Translations under genes and position numbers: made by a program
Notes under the pieces: generated by a model
The model's input: only the letters and a program-made list of their open reading frames with translations
Database searches by the model: none
Told to the model about the DNA's origin: nothing
DNA from: an uncultured Spirochaetales bacterium
GTDB lineage: Bacteria > Spirochaetota > Spirochaetia > Sphaerochaetales > Sphaerochaetaceae
Length of the DNA: 35,217 nucleotides
NCBI GenBank assembly: GCA_934276485.1
Contig: CAKQTE010000063.1
Span: 1 to 35,217 of the forward strand
Reading direction: 5' to 3'
In this document: in pieces, positions 7,902 to 14,784 of the stretch
Layout: the number at the start of each line of letters is the position of its first letter
How positions within the stretch are numbered: the first letter of the stretch is position 1

Positions 7902-10546
7902 CTTATTGCCATCCTTCGCCTACAAATGCCCTTGAATTCGCAACCTGAGCATTCATCCCAATCATCTGTCTTATCCCAATTTCCATTCTTGATCTCGCAC
8001 GCATTGTCAATTAAACATTTGAGTGCATCCTGCTCTTGGTTTTCATCAGGCTTCCATCCAACACCAAACTTGCTGTCTTTTAGAAATACAAACTTCCCTT
8101 CTTTTACATCCTCTTCATAGGCGTTCTTCAACAGAAGCGCATAGATAGCAAATTGAAGCCGTTTCTCTGCTAGTATAGCTCCCGAGTATGCTCGACCTGT
8201 CTTATAGTCATAGAGAATCAAGTCTCCACCATCCTTGCTGATTCCTATCTTGTCGATAATACCTCTGAGATTGAATCCATACTCAGGGAATTCTGCCTTC
8301 ATGAACTTCTCGAGTCCATCTGGAAATTGAGTTGATTCTTCCCTGATTTTTGCAATCATTGTTTTCATGTTTCCCAGGAACCTGTTTCTGATAAAAGAGA
8401 TCATATAGTCGCTTGGAATCGCAGAACCTGCTTCCATGTTTATCTGATCCTCGCCTCCGGTTTCTTTATTGAACTTGAATCGCTTACCATTTTTCCAGAC
8501 ATCCATCTCTTCTTCAAAATATCGCTCTAGCTCGTCTATGTTCTCACTTTGGCCAAAGCGCTCAAAGCGCTCTAGCACTGAGTGCATTCTCGTTCCAATT
8601 TCAAGTGCATCGAAGTTCGAAATCTCATACAAAGGGAGATTTGCAAGCCCAAATAGCTTCTGAAGAGCATATTTAAAATGGCAATGTTGATAGAGATTCA
8701 CACTACTAAATGACAAGTCCGGCAATTTATCTGAAGTTTGTGTTCGATACTCATCTCTCTTTTGTGAGCGTAAAGATGCATTCTTTGCTCTCTCGTATCC
8801 AATGCATTGAAGAGAGTACAATGTATTTTCTGAATGCCTTGAATTGCTATCTTCTTCCAAATAGCTATCTGAAAGCTCATACTTAACTTCCTTCTGTTTA
8901 TCCATAAGAGCAACTAGAGGAAGCATCTGACCTTGGTATGTTGCTCTAGAGCACGACATAGTCACATGATCAGAAAATCCAAGATATACTTTCAACACAT
9001 TTTCTGATACATCTATATCCTCTAATCCATCACGCTCAAATTGTGACAGGAAGCTTGCATCCTTGATCTCGCTCTTGCTTGCGCTGTCATTTAGCGAAAT
9101 AAGATAGTGATAGCGACAAGGAGTAGCAGCACCTTGTTCAAATGGATAGACTCTCATGCCCTGGACTTTATCTTTGTCTACGTAGTTTGAATTCTTGATC
9201 AATGATACAAAGATTGGAAATAATGGCTTATCTATCTTATATCCTCTCTCATTTGATTTTTGCACAAATGACAAGAATGCCTTGAACTTATCTTGGACAA
9301 AGCCAAAGACATTATTGTCTTCTGCTGTGTCAACAAAACGTTCCTTATCGAAAAGAAGTGTCAGCAATTGCTGAAAATAACTTTGGCATTTTTCAGCATC
9401 CTTTGCATTTGAAAGATTATCCAAGCATCTTCTGAATGCTTTATATGAGAATTCTCCATCCAGAATAAGCTTTGCATATCTATCGGGAGATGTCTTATCT
9501 GCAGATTCTATCGATGCCTGTACAGCTTTCTCCATGAAAATGCGAATATCTTCCTTGTGGATAAATGGCATTGAAGGATTGAGAAAGAATGCCTTCATGT
9601 CAGAGATGGCATAATCATTTTCATACAGTGCGAGTAAATTAAGGAGGAACTTTCCAGGAAGAGTATCGCCTATTGTCTTTCCTTGAACAAATGCAAGCGG
9701 GATATCAAAAAGCCTTGCTTCAAGTTCAATATATGGCTTCAGTCGATTTAGCGCTGATGAAGAAAGTGCGATCTCCTCAAGCCCTACACCACTATCCAAA
9801 AGAGAGCGAATGCTGGTAAATGTTGCTCTTATTTCTTCTTTTTCATCTGTGTATATATTCAATTGAGTATCAAATGTCTTTGGGTTCAAACGAGTAACAC
9901 TCAGATATGGAATTCGTCTTTCAATCTTTATTTCCTTTGGAAATGAATCAGGAGAGATCAAAACATAGTTCGAGACATCAATTGTTTTCTTGCTTTCTTG
10001 ATAATTCTGCTCATATAAGCAATTTACATCAAGAAACTTCTCATATTCAGAGAGAATCAATGCCAGATCTGCTTTGACATCATTAGAGAGCTTCAAGTCT
10101 TCAGAGAATGCTTCTTTCAAAGATGGCAACAAAGATACTATAAAAGAAGGAAGATTATCCTTCATCTCAGGATAATCTTTGTTGCAGAAGAACCTTAATC
10201 GTTCTGAATATTTATCTATGAACCAATTTGCAAAAAAGATGCGAGATGTATCAGAAGCACATTCAAAGCCAGATTTTGTATCAAAAAAGAGAGATGAGAA
10301 AGTATCAAATGAAATGCATTGGCTCGATAATATCGGCTTATGCATTGCACGCGTATACTCAACAGCAGTACCTCTTGCACTCTCCTCTGTTGGAAATACA
10401 AGAACCTTACCCTCTTCTAGACGTGGAAATAATTCTTCTTTCAAAAATTCTGTCATATGAGAATAGTAGCCCAAATATCCATTAGATTCAGATGATTTTT
10501 CATTTTTCTTCTCAAATTCACTAGCAAGAAATCGAGTTTTTGACAT
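7898..10546 (-). CDS. addB: AddB-like PD-(D/E)XK nuclease with an iron-sulfur staple
   Basis: An 882-residue partner for AddA. The C-terminal 260 residues are a RecB-type nuclease: FSSVNLYQHC, GTRMHSVLERF, an Asp in RGIIDKIG, and LILYDYKTGRAY with the catalytic Asp/Lys, then QFAIYALLL. The Cys of YQHC and three in CSGCEFKGIC (CX2CX5C) match the four-Cys iron-sulfur staple of AddB nucleases. The N-terminal part is a degenerate helicase-like region: I see no Walker A motif, unlike Firmicutes AddB, and the protein is shorter than the roughly 1160 residues there. No SD precedes the ATG at 10546; a -10-like box lies five bases upstream, so the operon may be leaderless. Confidence 0.82.
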   Translation of the reverse strand: MSKTRFLASEFEKKNEKSSESNGYLGYYSHMTEFLKEELFPRLEEGKVLVFPTEESARGTAVEYTRAMHKPILSSQCISFDTFSSLFFDTKSGFECASDTSRIFFANWFIDKYSERLRFFCNKDYPEMKDNLPSFIVSLLPSLKEAFSEDLKLSNDVKADLALILSEYEKFLDVNCLYEQNYQESKKTIDVSNYVLISPDSFPKEIKIERRIPYLSVTRLNPKTFDTQLNIYTDEKEEIRATFTSIRSLLDSGVGLEEIALSSSALNRLKPYIELEARLFDIPLAFVQGKTIGDTLPGKFLLNLLALYENDYAISDMKAFFLNPSMPFIHKEDIRIFMEKAVQASIESADKTSPDRYAKLILDGEFSYKAFRRCLDNLSNAKDAEKCQSYFQQLLTLLFDKERFVDTAEDNNVFGFVQDKFKAFLSFVQKSNERGYKIDKPLFPIFVSLIKNSNYVDKDKVQGMRVYPFEQGAATPCRYHYLISLNDSASKSEIKDASFLSQFERDGLEDIDVSENVLKVYLGFSDHVTMSCSRATYQGQMLPLVALMDKQKEVKYELSDSYLEEDSNSRHSENTLYSLQCIGYERAKNASLRSQKRDEYRTQTSDKLPDLSFSSVNLYQHCHFKYALQKLFGLANLPLYEISNFDALEIGTRMHSVLERFERFGQSENIDELERYFEEEMDVWKNGKRFKFNKETGGEDQINMEAGSAIPSDYMISFIRNRFLGNMKTMIAKIREESTQFPDGLEKFMKAEFPEYGFNLRGIIDKIGISKDGGDLILYDYKTGRAYSGAILAEKRLQFAIYALLLKNAYEEDVKEGKFVFLKDSKFGVGWKPDENQEQDALKCLIDNACEIKNGNWDKTDDWDECSGCEFKGICRRRMAIR

Positions 10547-10551
10547 TTCAA

Positions 10552-10557
10552 AGTATA
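10552..10557 (-). promoter_or_regulatory. -10 box of the addB-addA operon
   Basis: On the minus strand TATACT at 10557-10552 lies five bases before the addB ATG, with TTGAA between and no SD. I could not identify a convincing -35. The divergent rpn gene starts only 35 bases away, so the two promoters must overlap; a perfect plus-strand TTGACA at 10540-10545 overlaps the addB start codon. Confidence 0.5.
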
Positions 10558-11266
10558 AAAGAATGTTTTTCGGAGGTATTCATGTCTACAAAGAAATGCC
10601 ATTTTCCAGTAGAAATACAGAAAAAGGCAAGAATGTCGATTAAGAAGATGACTCTGTTTTCCAATCCAATGACAGTAGCTTATAGAGATAAGACTTATGC
10701 AGCCTACTCTGTAGAGACTTTTCTTGGTGTTAAGGTTACAGAGAAGATGAAGGAAGAGATGATTGTTCACACAGAGAACATTCTTACTCGTCTCGATAAG
10801 AAAGACGCTCGCCTAGATGCACTAATTGAGTTTCCTTCAAAGAAGATTCATATCGAAATCCAATATGCAAGAAGAAAGGATGAGATCGAAAGAGCTGCAT
10901 TCTATATAGGTAGCATTCTCTTTGACATTGGAAAAGGAAAAGACAAGATAGAACCATACAATCTAACTTCTATCTGGATTTGCAATTTCAATCCTCTAAA
11001 GGGAAAAGCTCCGGAAACTTCCCTATTACACATTCAGGTTCAAATATGACAAAAAAGAGGATGTAATCAGTTATGACGAGTCATTTGAGTTAGATGTTGG
11101 GATCACTCTAATATTCATCAATGCTCGCTACAAATGGCAGCAGCTTTCTGAAAAGAGGGCTCTTGCAAAAACAGAGCAAGCAATAAAAGAATATGTTGAG
11201 GATATGCAAAAAGCCAATGTACAAAACATCGTGCACAAGGAGGCATCCGATGTGCTATCATTATAT

Positions 11267-11281
11267 AAGGAAGGTGGCTCT
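11267..11281 (+). promoter_or_regulatory. Intragenic ribosome-binding site inside the Rpn gene
   Basis: AAGGAAGGTGGCTCT precedes the in-frame ATG at 11282. The AAGGTGG part sits at normal SD distance. The same AAGGAAGGTG block precedes the stand-alone copy's ATG at 11590, although sequence upstream of it is no longer alike. Conservation of the site with the ORF suggests it is used. Confidence 0.6.
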
Positions 11282-11503
11282 ATGTATAACAAGCTTCATG
11301 AAGAATACATGCGTCTACATGGCAAGGAACTCCGACAAGAGAGAAAGAAGTATGAGCTGATTGGAGAGCAAAAAGGAGAGATAAAAGGAATCTCTTCCGA
11401 AAAGGTCTCCACTGCTAAACGCATGCTTCAAGACAACTTAGATATTGCATTCATTGCTAAATACACTAATCTTGACATCAAGAAGATAGAATCTCTTCGC
11501 TAA
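11282..11503 (+). CDS. Putative intragenic short Rpn product (C-terminal domain)
   Basis: Nested in frame within the second part of the Rpn gene, this 73-codon reading frame begins MYNKLHEEYMRLHGKELRQE. It is very rich in charged residues, likely helical, and ends STAKRMLQDNLDIAFIAKYT then NLDIKKIESLR, the typical C-terminal module of Rpn proteins. It has its own SD. In E. coli, some rpn genes are known to make a short C-terminal protein from an internal start that inhibits the full-length nuclease. By analogy this could be such an antitoxin. That it is translated separately is inference. If the upstream frameshift is real, this may be the only stable product of the gene. Confidence 0.5.
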   Translation: MYNKLHEEYMRLHGKELRQERKKYELIGEQKGEIKGISSEKVSTAKRMLQDNLDIAFIAKYTNLDIKKIESLR

Positions 11504-11525
11504 AAAACAAGGATTAATAGCTATT

Positions 11526-11555
11526 GGCTCTGACATTAATTGCATTGTTAGAGCC
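11526..11555. repeat. Inverted repeat between the two Rpn C-terminal copies
   Basis: GGCTCTGACA (11526-11535) and TGTTAGAGCC (11546-11555) are complementary at nine of ten positions, with a G-U pair at the tenth, around loop TTAATTGCAT. No T-tract follows, so it is not a standard terminator. It lies 20 bases upstream of copy B and could be a remnant of the event that created the copy or an RNA structure controlling it. Confidence 0.55.
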
Positions 11556-11575
11556 ACATCTGATGATAGCCAAAC

Positions 11576-11790
11576 AAGGAAGGTGCCATATGTATAACAA
11601 GCTTCATGAAGAATACATGCGTCTACATGGCAAGGAACTCCGACAAGAGAGAAAGAAATATGAGCTGATTGGTGAACAGAAAGGAAACATCTCCACTGCT
11701 AAACGCATGCTTCAAGACAACTTAGATATTGCATCCATTGCTAAATACACTAATCTTGATATCAAGAAGATAGAATCTCTTCGCTAAAAA
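11576..11790 (+). repeat. Tandem duplication, copy B (stand-alone C-terminal segment)
   Basis: Near-copy of 11267-11506. Similarity begins at the AAGGAAGGTG ribosome-binding site and ends just after the stop codon, so the repeat unit equals one complete small cistron. It lacks 24 bases relative to copy A. Confidence 0.9.
11590..11787 (+). CDS. Stand-alone Rpn C-terminal protein, candidate antitoxin
   Basis: A 65-residue protein starting MYNKLHEEYMRLHGKELRQE and ending NLDIKKIESLR, almost the same as the C-terminal 73 residues of the Rpn gene just upstream. The start has AAGGAAGG at 11576-11583, six bases away. Five base differences from copy A are silent (in Lys, Gly, Glu, Gln and Asp codons); only a Phe-to-Ser change and a few residues at the 24-base indel alter the protein. 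That pattern suggests selection on the protein. It would be a separately encoded version of the short Rpn product. The alternative is a leftover end of a deleted second Rpn gene. No nuclease residues are present. Confidence 0.6.
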   Translation: MYNKLHEEYMRLHGKELRQERKKYELIGEQKGNISTAKRMLQDNLDIASIAKYTNLDIKKIESLR

Positions 11791-11822
11791 CAGACAGATA
11801 ATCACAATCGATCCTACAAGCT

Positions 11823-11843
11823 GGCTGAGTGTCAGCTCTTTTT
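11823..11843 (+). terminator. Rho-independent terminator after the Rpn copies
   Basis: GGCTGA (11823-11828) pairs with TCAGCT (11832-11837) around loop GTG, one pair being G-U, followed by CTTTTT. The stem is short but the T-tract is in place, 35 bases after the copy B stop and upstream of the next promoter. Confidence 0.55.
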
Positions 11844-11859
11844 CATTCTATTTTTCCCC

Positions 11860-11888
11860 TTGGCATTCTTTTTTGCTCGTGATATGTT
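11860..11888 (+). promoter_or_regulatory. Promoter of the CPBP-nuclease pair, apparently leaderless
   Basis: TTGGCA (11860-11865), a 17-base spacer and TATGTT (11883-11888) preceded by TG plus one base (extended -10). The ATG at 11896 follows after seven bases, TCAGTTC, with no SD. This makes the longer reading from TTG at 11860 unlikely, because that TTG is part of the -35 box. Confidence 0.65.
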
Positions 11889-11895
11889 TCAGTTC

Positions 11896-12792
11896 ATGGA
11901 TACTCAAGACAAAAAGAAGATAGAACCTAATGAATTTTCACCAATATTAGGTTTTCTTGTAATCCTTCTTGCATTCGTGTGTTGGATGAACTTTGGTCCA
12001 ATGTTATCGTTTGGAATATATTCAATAAAGGCATTCCAACAAGGTCCTTGGGCAGGAGTTGGCGACTATTTGGTTGTGCATGCACCTTATTTTTTGATGT
12101 TTCTTGCCCTATATCTAGGCTCCAAGTTCATTTTGAAAACTAACCTCTCAGAATTGATCACAGGAAAAGACAAACACTTTAGATGGAAATATGCATCTTA
12201 CGTTGCACTTATATATATTGCATTTCTAGTTGTAGTTTCATTTTTTCAATTCAAAACAATCAGGTTCAACTCCGCACCTTTTATAGATAAACTCAGATTC
12301 CTTTTGCCTGTATTGATATTAACACCAATGCAAGCGCTCTCTGAAGAGATATTCTTCAGAGTACTCCCTGCACGACTTATCTATCATAATGAGTTACCAA
12401 AAACAATCAAATCATCAATGCCTCTTATTGTGCTCTCTGGATTTCTGTTTCTGATTCCACATCTAGGAAACCCAGAAGTATCTGCAACTGCAATATTTTC
12501 TTGCATCTATTATTTTCTATGGGGAGCAAGTGCAATGGTCCTCGGATTATATACAGATGGCTTTGAGGCCCCTGTTGTAATGCACATTGCAAACAATCTG
12601 TATATTGCCTTGATAGTAAACTATTCCAACTCTTCAATGCCAACAGAGGCATTATTTACCAATGCTGGTGTAACTTCTTCAATTTTCAGTGTTTTTGAAG
12701 TAGTAGCTATCTACATGATCATCATAGCTTTCACATATAAGATCGAAAAATCAAATCCCGATATTCTAAAAGGAAATGACAATGCCAGATAA
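11896..12792 (+). CDS. CPBP-family intramembrane metalloprotease
   Basis: A 298-residue polytopic membrane protein with the three CPBP/Abi (type II CAAX protease-like) motifs: SEEIFFRVLPARL with the Glu-Glu...Arg catalytic pair, FLIPHLGNP with the first zinc-binding His, and VVMHIANNLYIAL with His-x3-Asn. Hydrophobic segments include FSPILGFLVILLAFVCW near the N-terminus and several more to the end. Such proteases process prenylated or hydrophobic peptides or confer self-immunity to bacteriocins; the substrate here is unknown. The ATG at 11896 is chosen because a good promoter ends seven bases before it. Its end overlaps the next gene by 11 bases, so they are co-transcribed. Confidence 0.85.
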   Translation: MDTQDKKKIEPNEFSPILGFLVILLAFVCWMNFGPMLSFGIYSIKAFQQGPWAGVGDYLVVHAPYFLMFLALYLGSKFILKTNLSELITGKDKHFRWKYASYVALIYIAFLVVVSFFQFKTIRFNSAPFIDKLRFLLPVLILTPMQALSEEIFFRVLPARLIYHNELPKTIKSSMPLIVLSGFLFLIPHLGNPEVSATAIFSCIYYFLWGASAMVLGLYTDGFEAPVVMHIANNLYIALIVNYSNSSMPTEALFTNAGVTSSIFSVFEVVAIYMIIIAFTYKIEKSNPDILKGNDNAR

Positions 12793-13795
12793 AAAGAAAA
12801 AAACAAAAACAAAAAAGCAAAAGCATCTAACCAGAAAGATAATATTGCTTGCTGTAATCGTTGTAGCACTATTTGTAGTTCTTTGTTTCATCTCTCCAAA
12901 AGAAGCAGAGATGAAAGTCCAAACAGCGACAGCTGGCGGAAGAATCGAGAATCTGGAAATCCCAACCAGGGTCGAAGGCGATCAGATAATCCAACATACA
13001 GGATATACGCTGTCGTTCAATGATGAACATAAAGTTGCCAATTGGGTTGCCTATGAACTGACTAGAGATGAGGTCTTAGGCGCTGGCTCTAGAGAAGATA
13101 GCTTCAAGGTAGACCCTGCTGTCAAGAATGGATCTGCAACCTTAAAGGATTATAAAAAGAGTGGATATGACAGAGGACACCTTGCTCCTGCTGCAGACTT
13201 CAAGTGGTCTGAAGATGCCATGAGTGATACTTTCTTCATGTCAAACATGACACCTCAAGATCCTAACTTCAACAGAGGCATATGGTCAGACCTGGAAGCT
13301 GTTGTCAGAACTATGGCATATGAAAATGAATCAGTATATGTTGTTACAGGACCTGTATTGACAGATGGACCTTATGAAACAATTGGTGATAGCAAAGTCA
13401 CTGTCCCCAAAAGATTCTATAAAGTAATTCTTGACTATACAGATCCTGATATTAAGGCAATTGGCTTTGTTCTTCCAAACGAAGGCTCGGACCAACCATT
13501 ACAGTCATATGCAATGTCAGTCAGGGATGTTGAAGAGATCACAGGAATCAACTTCTTCTACCTGCTGCCAGATGATATAGAAGAGATGCTAGAGACAACA
13601 TTCGACACCTCAAAATGGTCGTTTAGGCTCTTTACTCCTACAGGAGAAACAGCTGATGTTGTATATGTAGCACAAACGCAATCTGAGAGCGAGAAGATAA
13701 AGCAGCTGATTCTAACAGCGCTATACGAGATGAAGAAAGCTGTCTTTGAATACACTGGAACCACGAAAATTGCAAAAGAGCTAGGATTGATTTAG
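12782..13795 (+). CDS. Membrane-anchored DNA/RNA non-specific endonuclease (DRGH family)
   Basis: A beta-beta-alpha metal nuclease. A Lys-rich N-terminus is followed by one hydrophobic segment (IILLAVIVVALFVVLCFIS, about residues 20-38), which should anchor it with the nuclease domain outside the cytoplasmic membrane. GYDRGHLAPAADF (about residues 127-139) contains the catalytic His, and NMTPQDPNFNRGIW has the metal-binding Asn. The fold resembles Serratia nuclease and the pneumococcal competence nuclease EndA. It could degrade extracellular nucleic acid for nutrition or DNA uptake. I chose the ATG at 12782 because AAGGA lies seven bases upstream; the ATG at 12776 is too close to that site. 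337 residues. Confidence 0.87.
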   Translation: MPDKKKKTKTKKQKHLTRKIILLAVIVVALFVVLCFISPKEAEMKVQTATAGGRIENLEIPTRVEGDQIIQHTGYTLSFNDEHKVANWVAYELTRDEVLGAGSREDSFKVDPAVKNGSATLKDYKKSGYDRGHLAPAADFKWSEDAMSDTFFMSNMTPQDPNFNRGIWSDLEAVVRTMAYENESVYVVTGPVLTDGPYETIGDSKVTVPKRFYKVILDYTDPDIKAIGFVLPNEGSDQPLQSYAMSVRDVEEITGINFFYLLPDDIEEMLETTFDTSKWSFRLFTPTGETADVVYVAQTQSESEKIKQLILTALYEMKKAVFEYTGTTKIAKELGLI

Positions 13796-13818
13796 CCTCT
13801 AGCTATCTCAAATAAGGG

Positions 13819-13827
13819 TGTTATACT
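13819..13827 (+). promoter_or_regulatory. Extended -10 promoter of the exported protein gene
   Basis: TGT followed by TATACT at 13822-13827; six bases (GACTTT) then the ATG at 13834. No SD is present and the -35 region is weak, as extended -10 promoters allow. Confidence 0.55.
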
Positions 13828-13833
13828 GACTTT

Positions 13834-14742
13834 ATGAGAAAACTAAGAACCATTTTTGCACTCTTGGTGCTACTTGTAATCGCAATGCCTGTATTTGCTG
13901 ACTTTGATCCTGCATACAGTGACTATCTTTTCTACAATAAAGGTGACCTAAAAGGGGATATGGCATATCTGGAAGAAGCTCTTTCCTATGCCAAGACAGA
14001 TGCTGAAAAAGCTGCTATCATCTGGAGACTATCAAGAACTCAGCTTACGATTACAGATGACTTTGTAGACCCTAATGACAAAGCTCTAAGACTTGCTGAA
14101 TACCAAAAGAGCTGGGACCTTGCACTTGAGTCCATTGGCATTATGGAAACAGCAGATGGCTACCATTGGCTTGCTTCTGCCATGGGGCGCTGGGGACAGA
14201 CAAAGGGGCCTTTGAATGCACTTGGAAAAGCAGATGAGATGAGAAGCTATCTATGTAAAGTCCAGGACGACTTCAAAGCTGATATGTCAGATTCCTGGTA
14301 TGTACTTAGTGTTCTCTATTCATCTGTACCAGGCGGAATCAGCTTCGGTAACAATAACTATGCAATTTCGTACATGCGTAGATGCGTAGATACTCAGGAC
14401 AACATCAACAGATTGAATCTAACAAACTATCTAGAGCTATCAAATCAACTATACGATAGGAATTGGGATGCAAAGAAGAGAGCTAAAGAGTTTGACAAGA
14501 TGCAGAAGAACTATCAAAAGAACACTATGCCTTCAGAGAAGATGAAATACTATGAAGGCAAAGATGGCGCAAAGGGTCAGCCTTTCTACTCTTCTGTTCC
14601 ATATAATCAATTCTCTGACAGACAGGAAGCTGTCATGCTTTTGATTTATGCTGAAGCAATGTACAACATGAAACAGAATCCAAAAGCATCTGAGACAGAG
14701 AAATACGAAAAGATCCATGCCCGATTGGCAGAGATCTACTAA
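13834..14742 (+). CDS. Exported helical-repeat (TPR-like) protein of unknown function
   Basis: A 302-residue protein with a clear signal peptide, MRKLRTIFALLVLLVIAMPVFA, cleaved before DFDP. The mature part reads as paired amphipathic helices (GDLKGDMAYLEEALSYAKTD, EYQKSWDLALESIGIMETAD, and similar), like periplasmic TPR-type proteins found in spirochaetes. I do not recognise a specific family or catalytic residues. It is transcribed alone, from its own promoter to a strong terminator. A periplasmic scaffold role would fit but is only a guess. Confidence 0.75.
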   Translation: MRKLRTIFALLVLLVIAMPVFADFDPAYSDYLFYNKGDLKGDMAYLEEALSYAKTDAEKAAIIWRLSRTQLTITDDFVDPNDKALRLAEYQKSWDLALESIGIMETADGYHWLASAMGRWGQTKGPLNALGKADEMRSYLCKVQDDFKADMSDSWYVLSVLYSSVPGGISFGNNNYAISYMRRCVDTQDNINRLNLTNYLELSNQLYDRNWDAKKRAKEFDKMQKNYQKNTMPSEKMKYYEGKDGAKGQPFYSSVPYNQFSDRQEAVMLLIYAEAMYNMKQNPKASETEKYEKIHARLAEIY

Positions 14743-14749
14743 AGCCTAC

Positions 14750-14779
14750 AAAGCCTAGCATTTTGATGTGCTAGGCTTT
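14750..14779. terminator. Strong hairpin terminator between converging genes
   Basis: AAAGCCTAGCA (14750-14760) and TGCTAGGCTTT (14769-14779) form a perfect 11-bp stem with loop TTTTGATG. On the plus strand AACTTTTAT follows. It lies seven bases after the plus-strand stop and five before the end of the minus-strand gene, so it probably serves both. Confidence 0.8.
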
Positions 14780-14784
14780 AACTT

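Larger units (their letters stand above)
10582..11503 (+). pseudogene. Rpn-family PD-(D/E)XK nuclease gene, frameshifted
   Basis: Rpn proteins (recombination-promoting nucleases, once called YhgA-like transposases) are DNA nucleases of about 300 residues. The first frame starts at the ATG at 10582, set by CGGAGG at 10571-10576, and reads the nuclease core: TLFSNPMTVAYRD, ARLDALIEFPSKKIHIEIQYA (Asp...Glu-x-Gln, the family active site), ending at 11049. From about 11021 the next frame continues as PYYTFRFKYDKKEDVISYDE through to the C-terminal tail ending at 11503. Joined, they make about 307 codons, the usual full length. One extra base (or two lost) between roughly 11000 and 11030 therefore breaks the gene, unless it is a sequencing error or programmed shift. 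An intragenic start at 11282 may still give a short C-terminal protein. Confidence 0.8.
11267..11506 (+). repeat. Tandem duplication, copy A (C-terminal end of the Rpn gene)
   Basis: Nearly identical to 11576-11790. Copy A has 24 extra bases in the region coding EIKGISSEKV, where copy B reads NI. Outside this indel I count only about six base differences in the coding part, most of them silent. Confidence 0.9.

Noticed and set aside
10540..10568. Perfect TTGACA at 10540 as a confident rpn promoter
   Set aside because: At 16-18 bases downstream only weak -10 sequences (AATGTT-like) are present, so it is noted but not called.
11524..11589. TTG start at 11524 for the stand-alone Rpn copy
   Set aside because: The extra residues are not Rpn-like, and the copied ribosome site is placed for the ATG at 11590.
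11860..11895. TTG start 12 codons upstream for the CPBP protease
   Set aside because: The TTG is part of a good -35 box (TTGGCA) and no SD precedes it.
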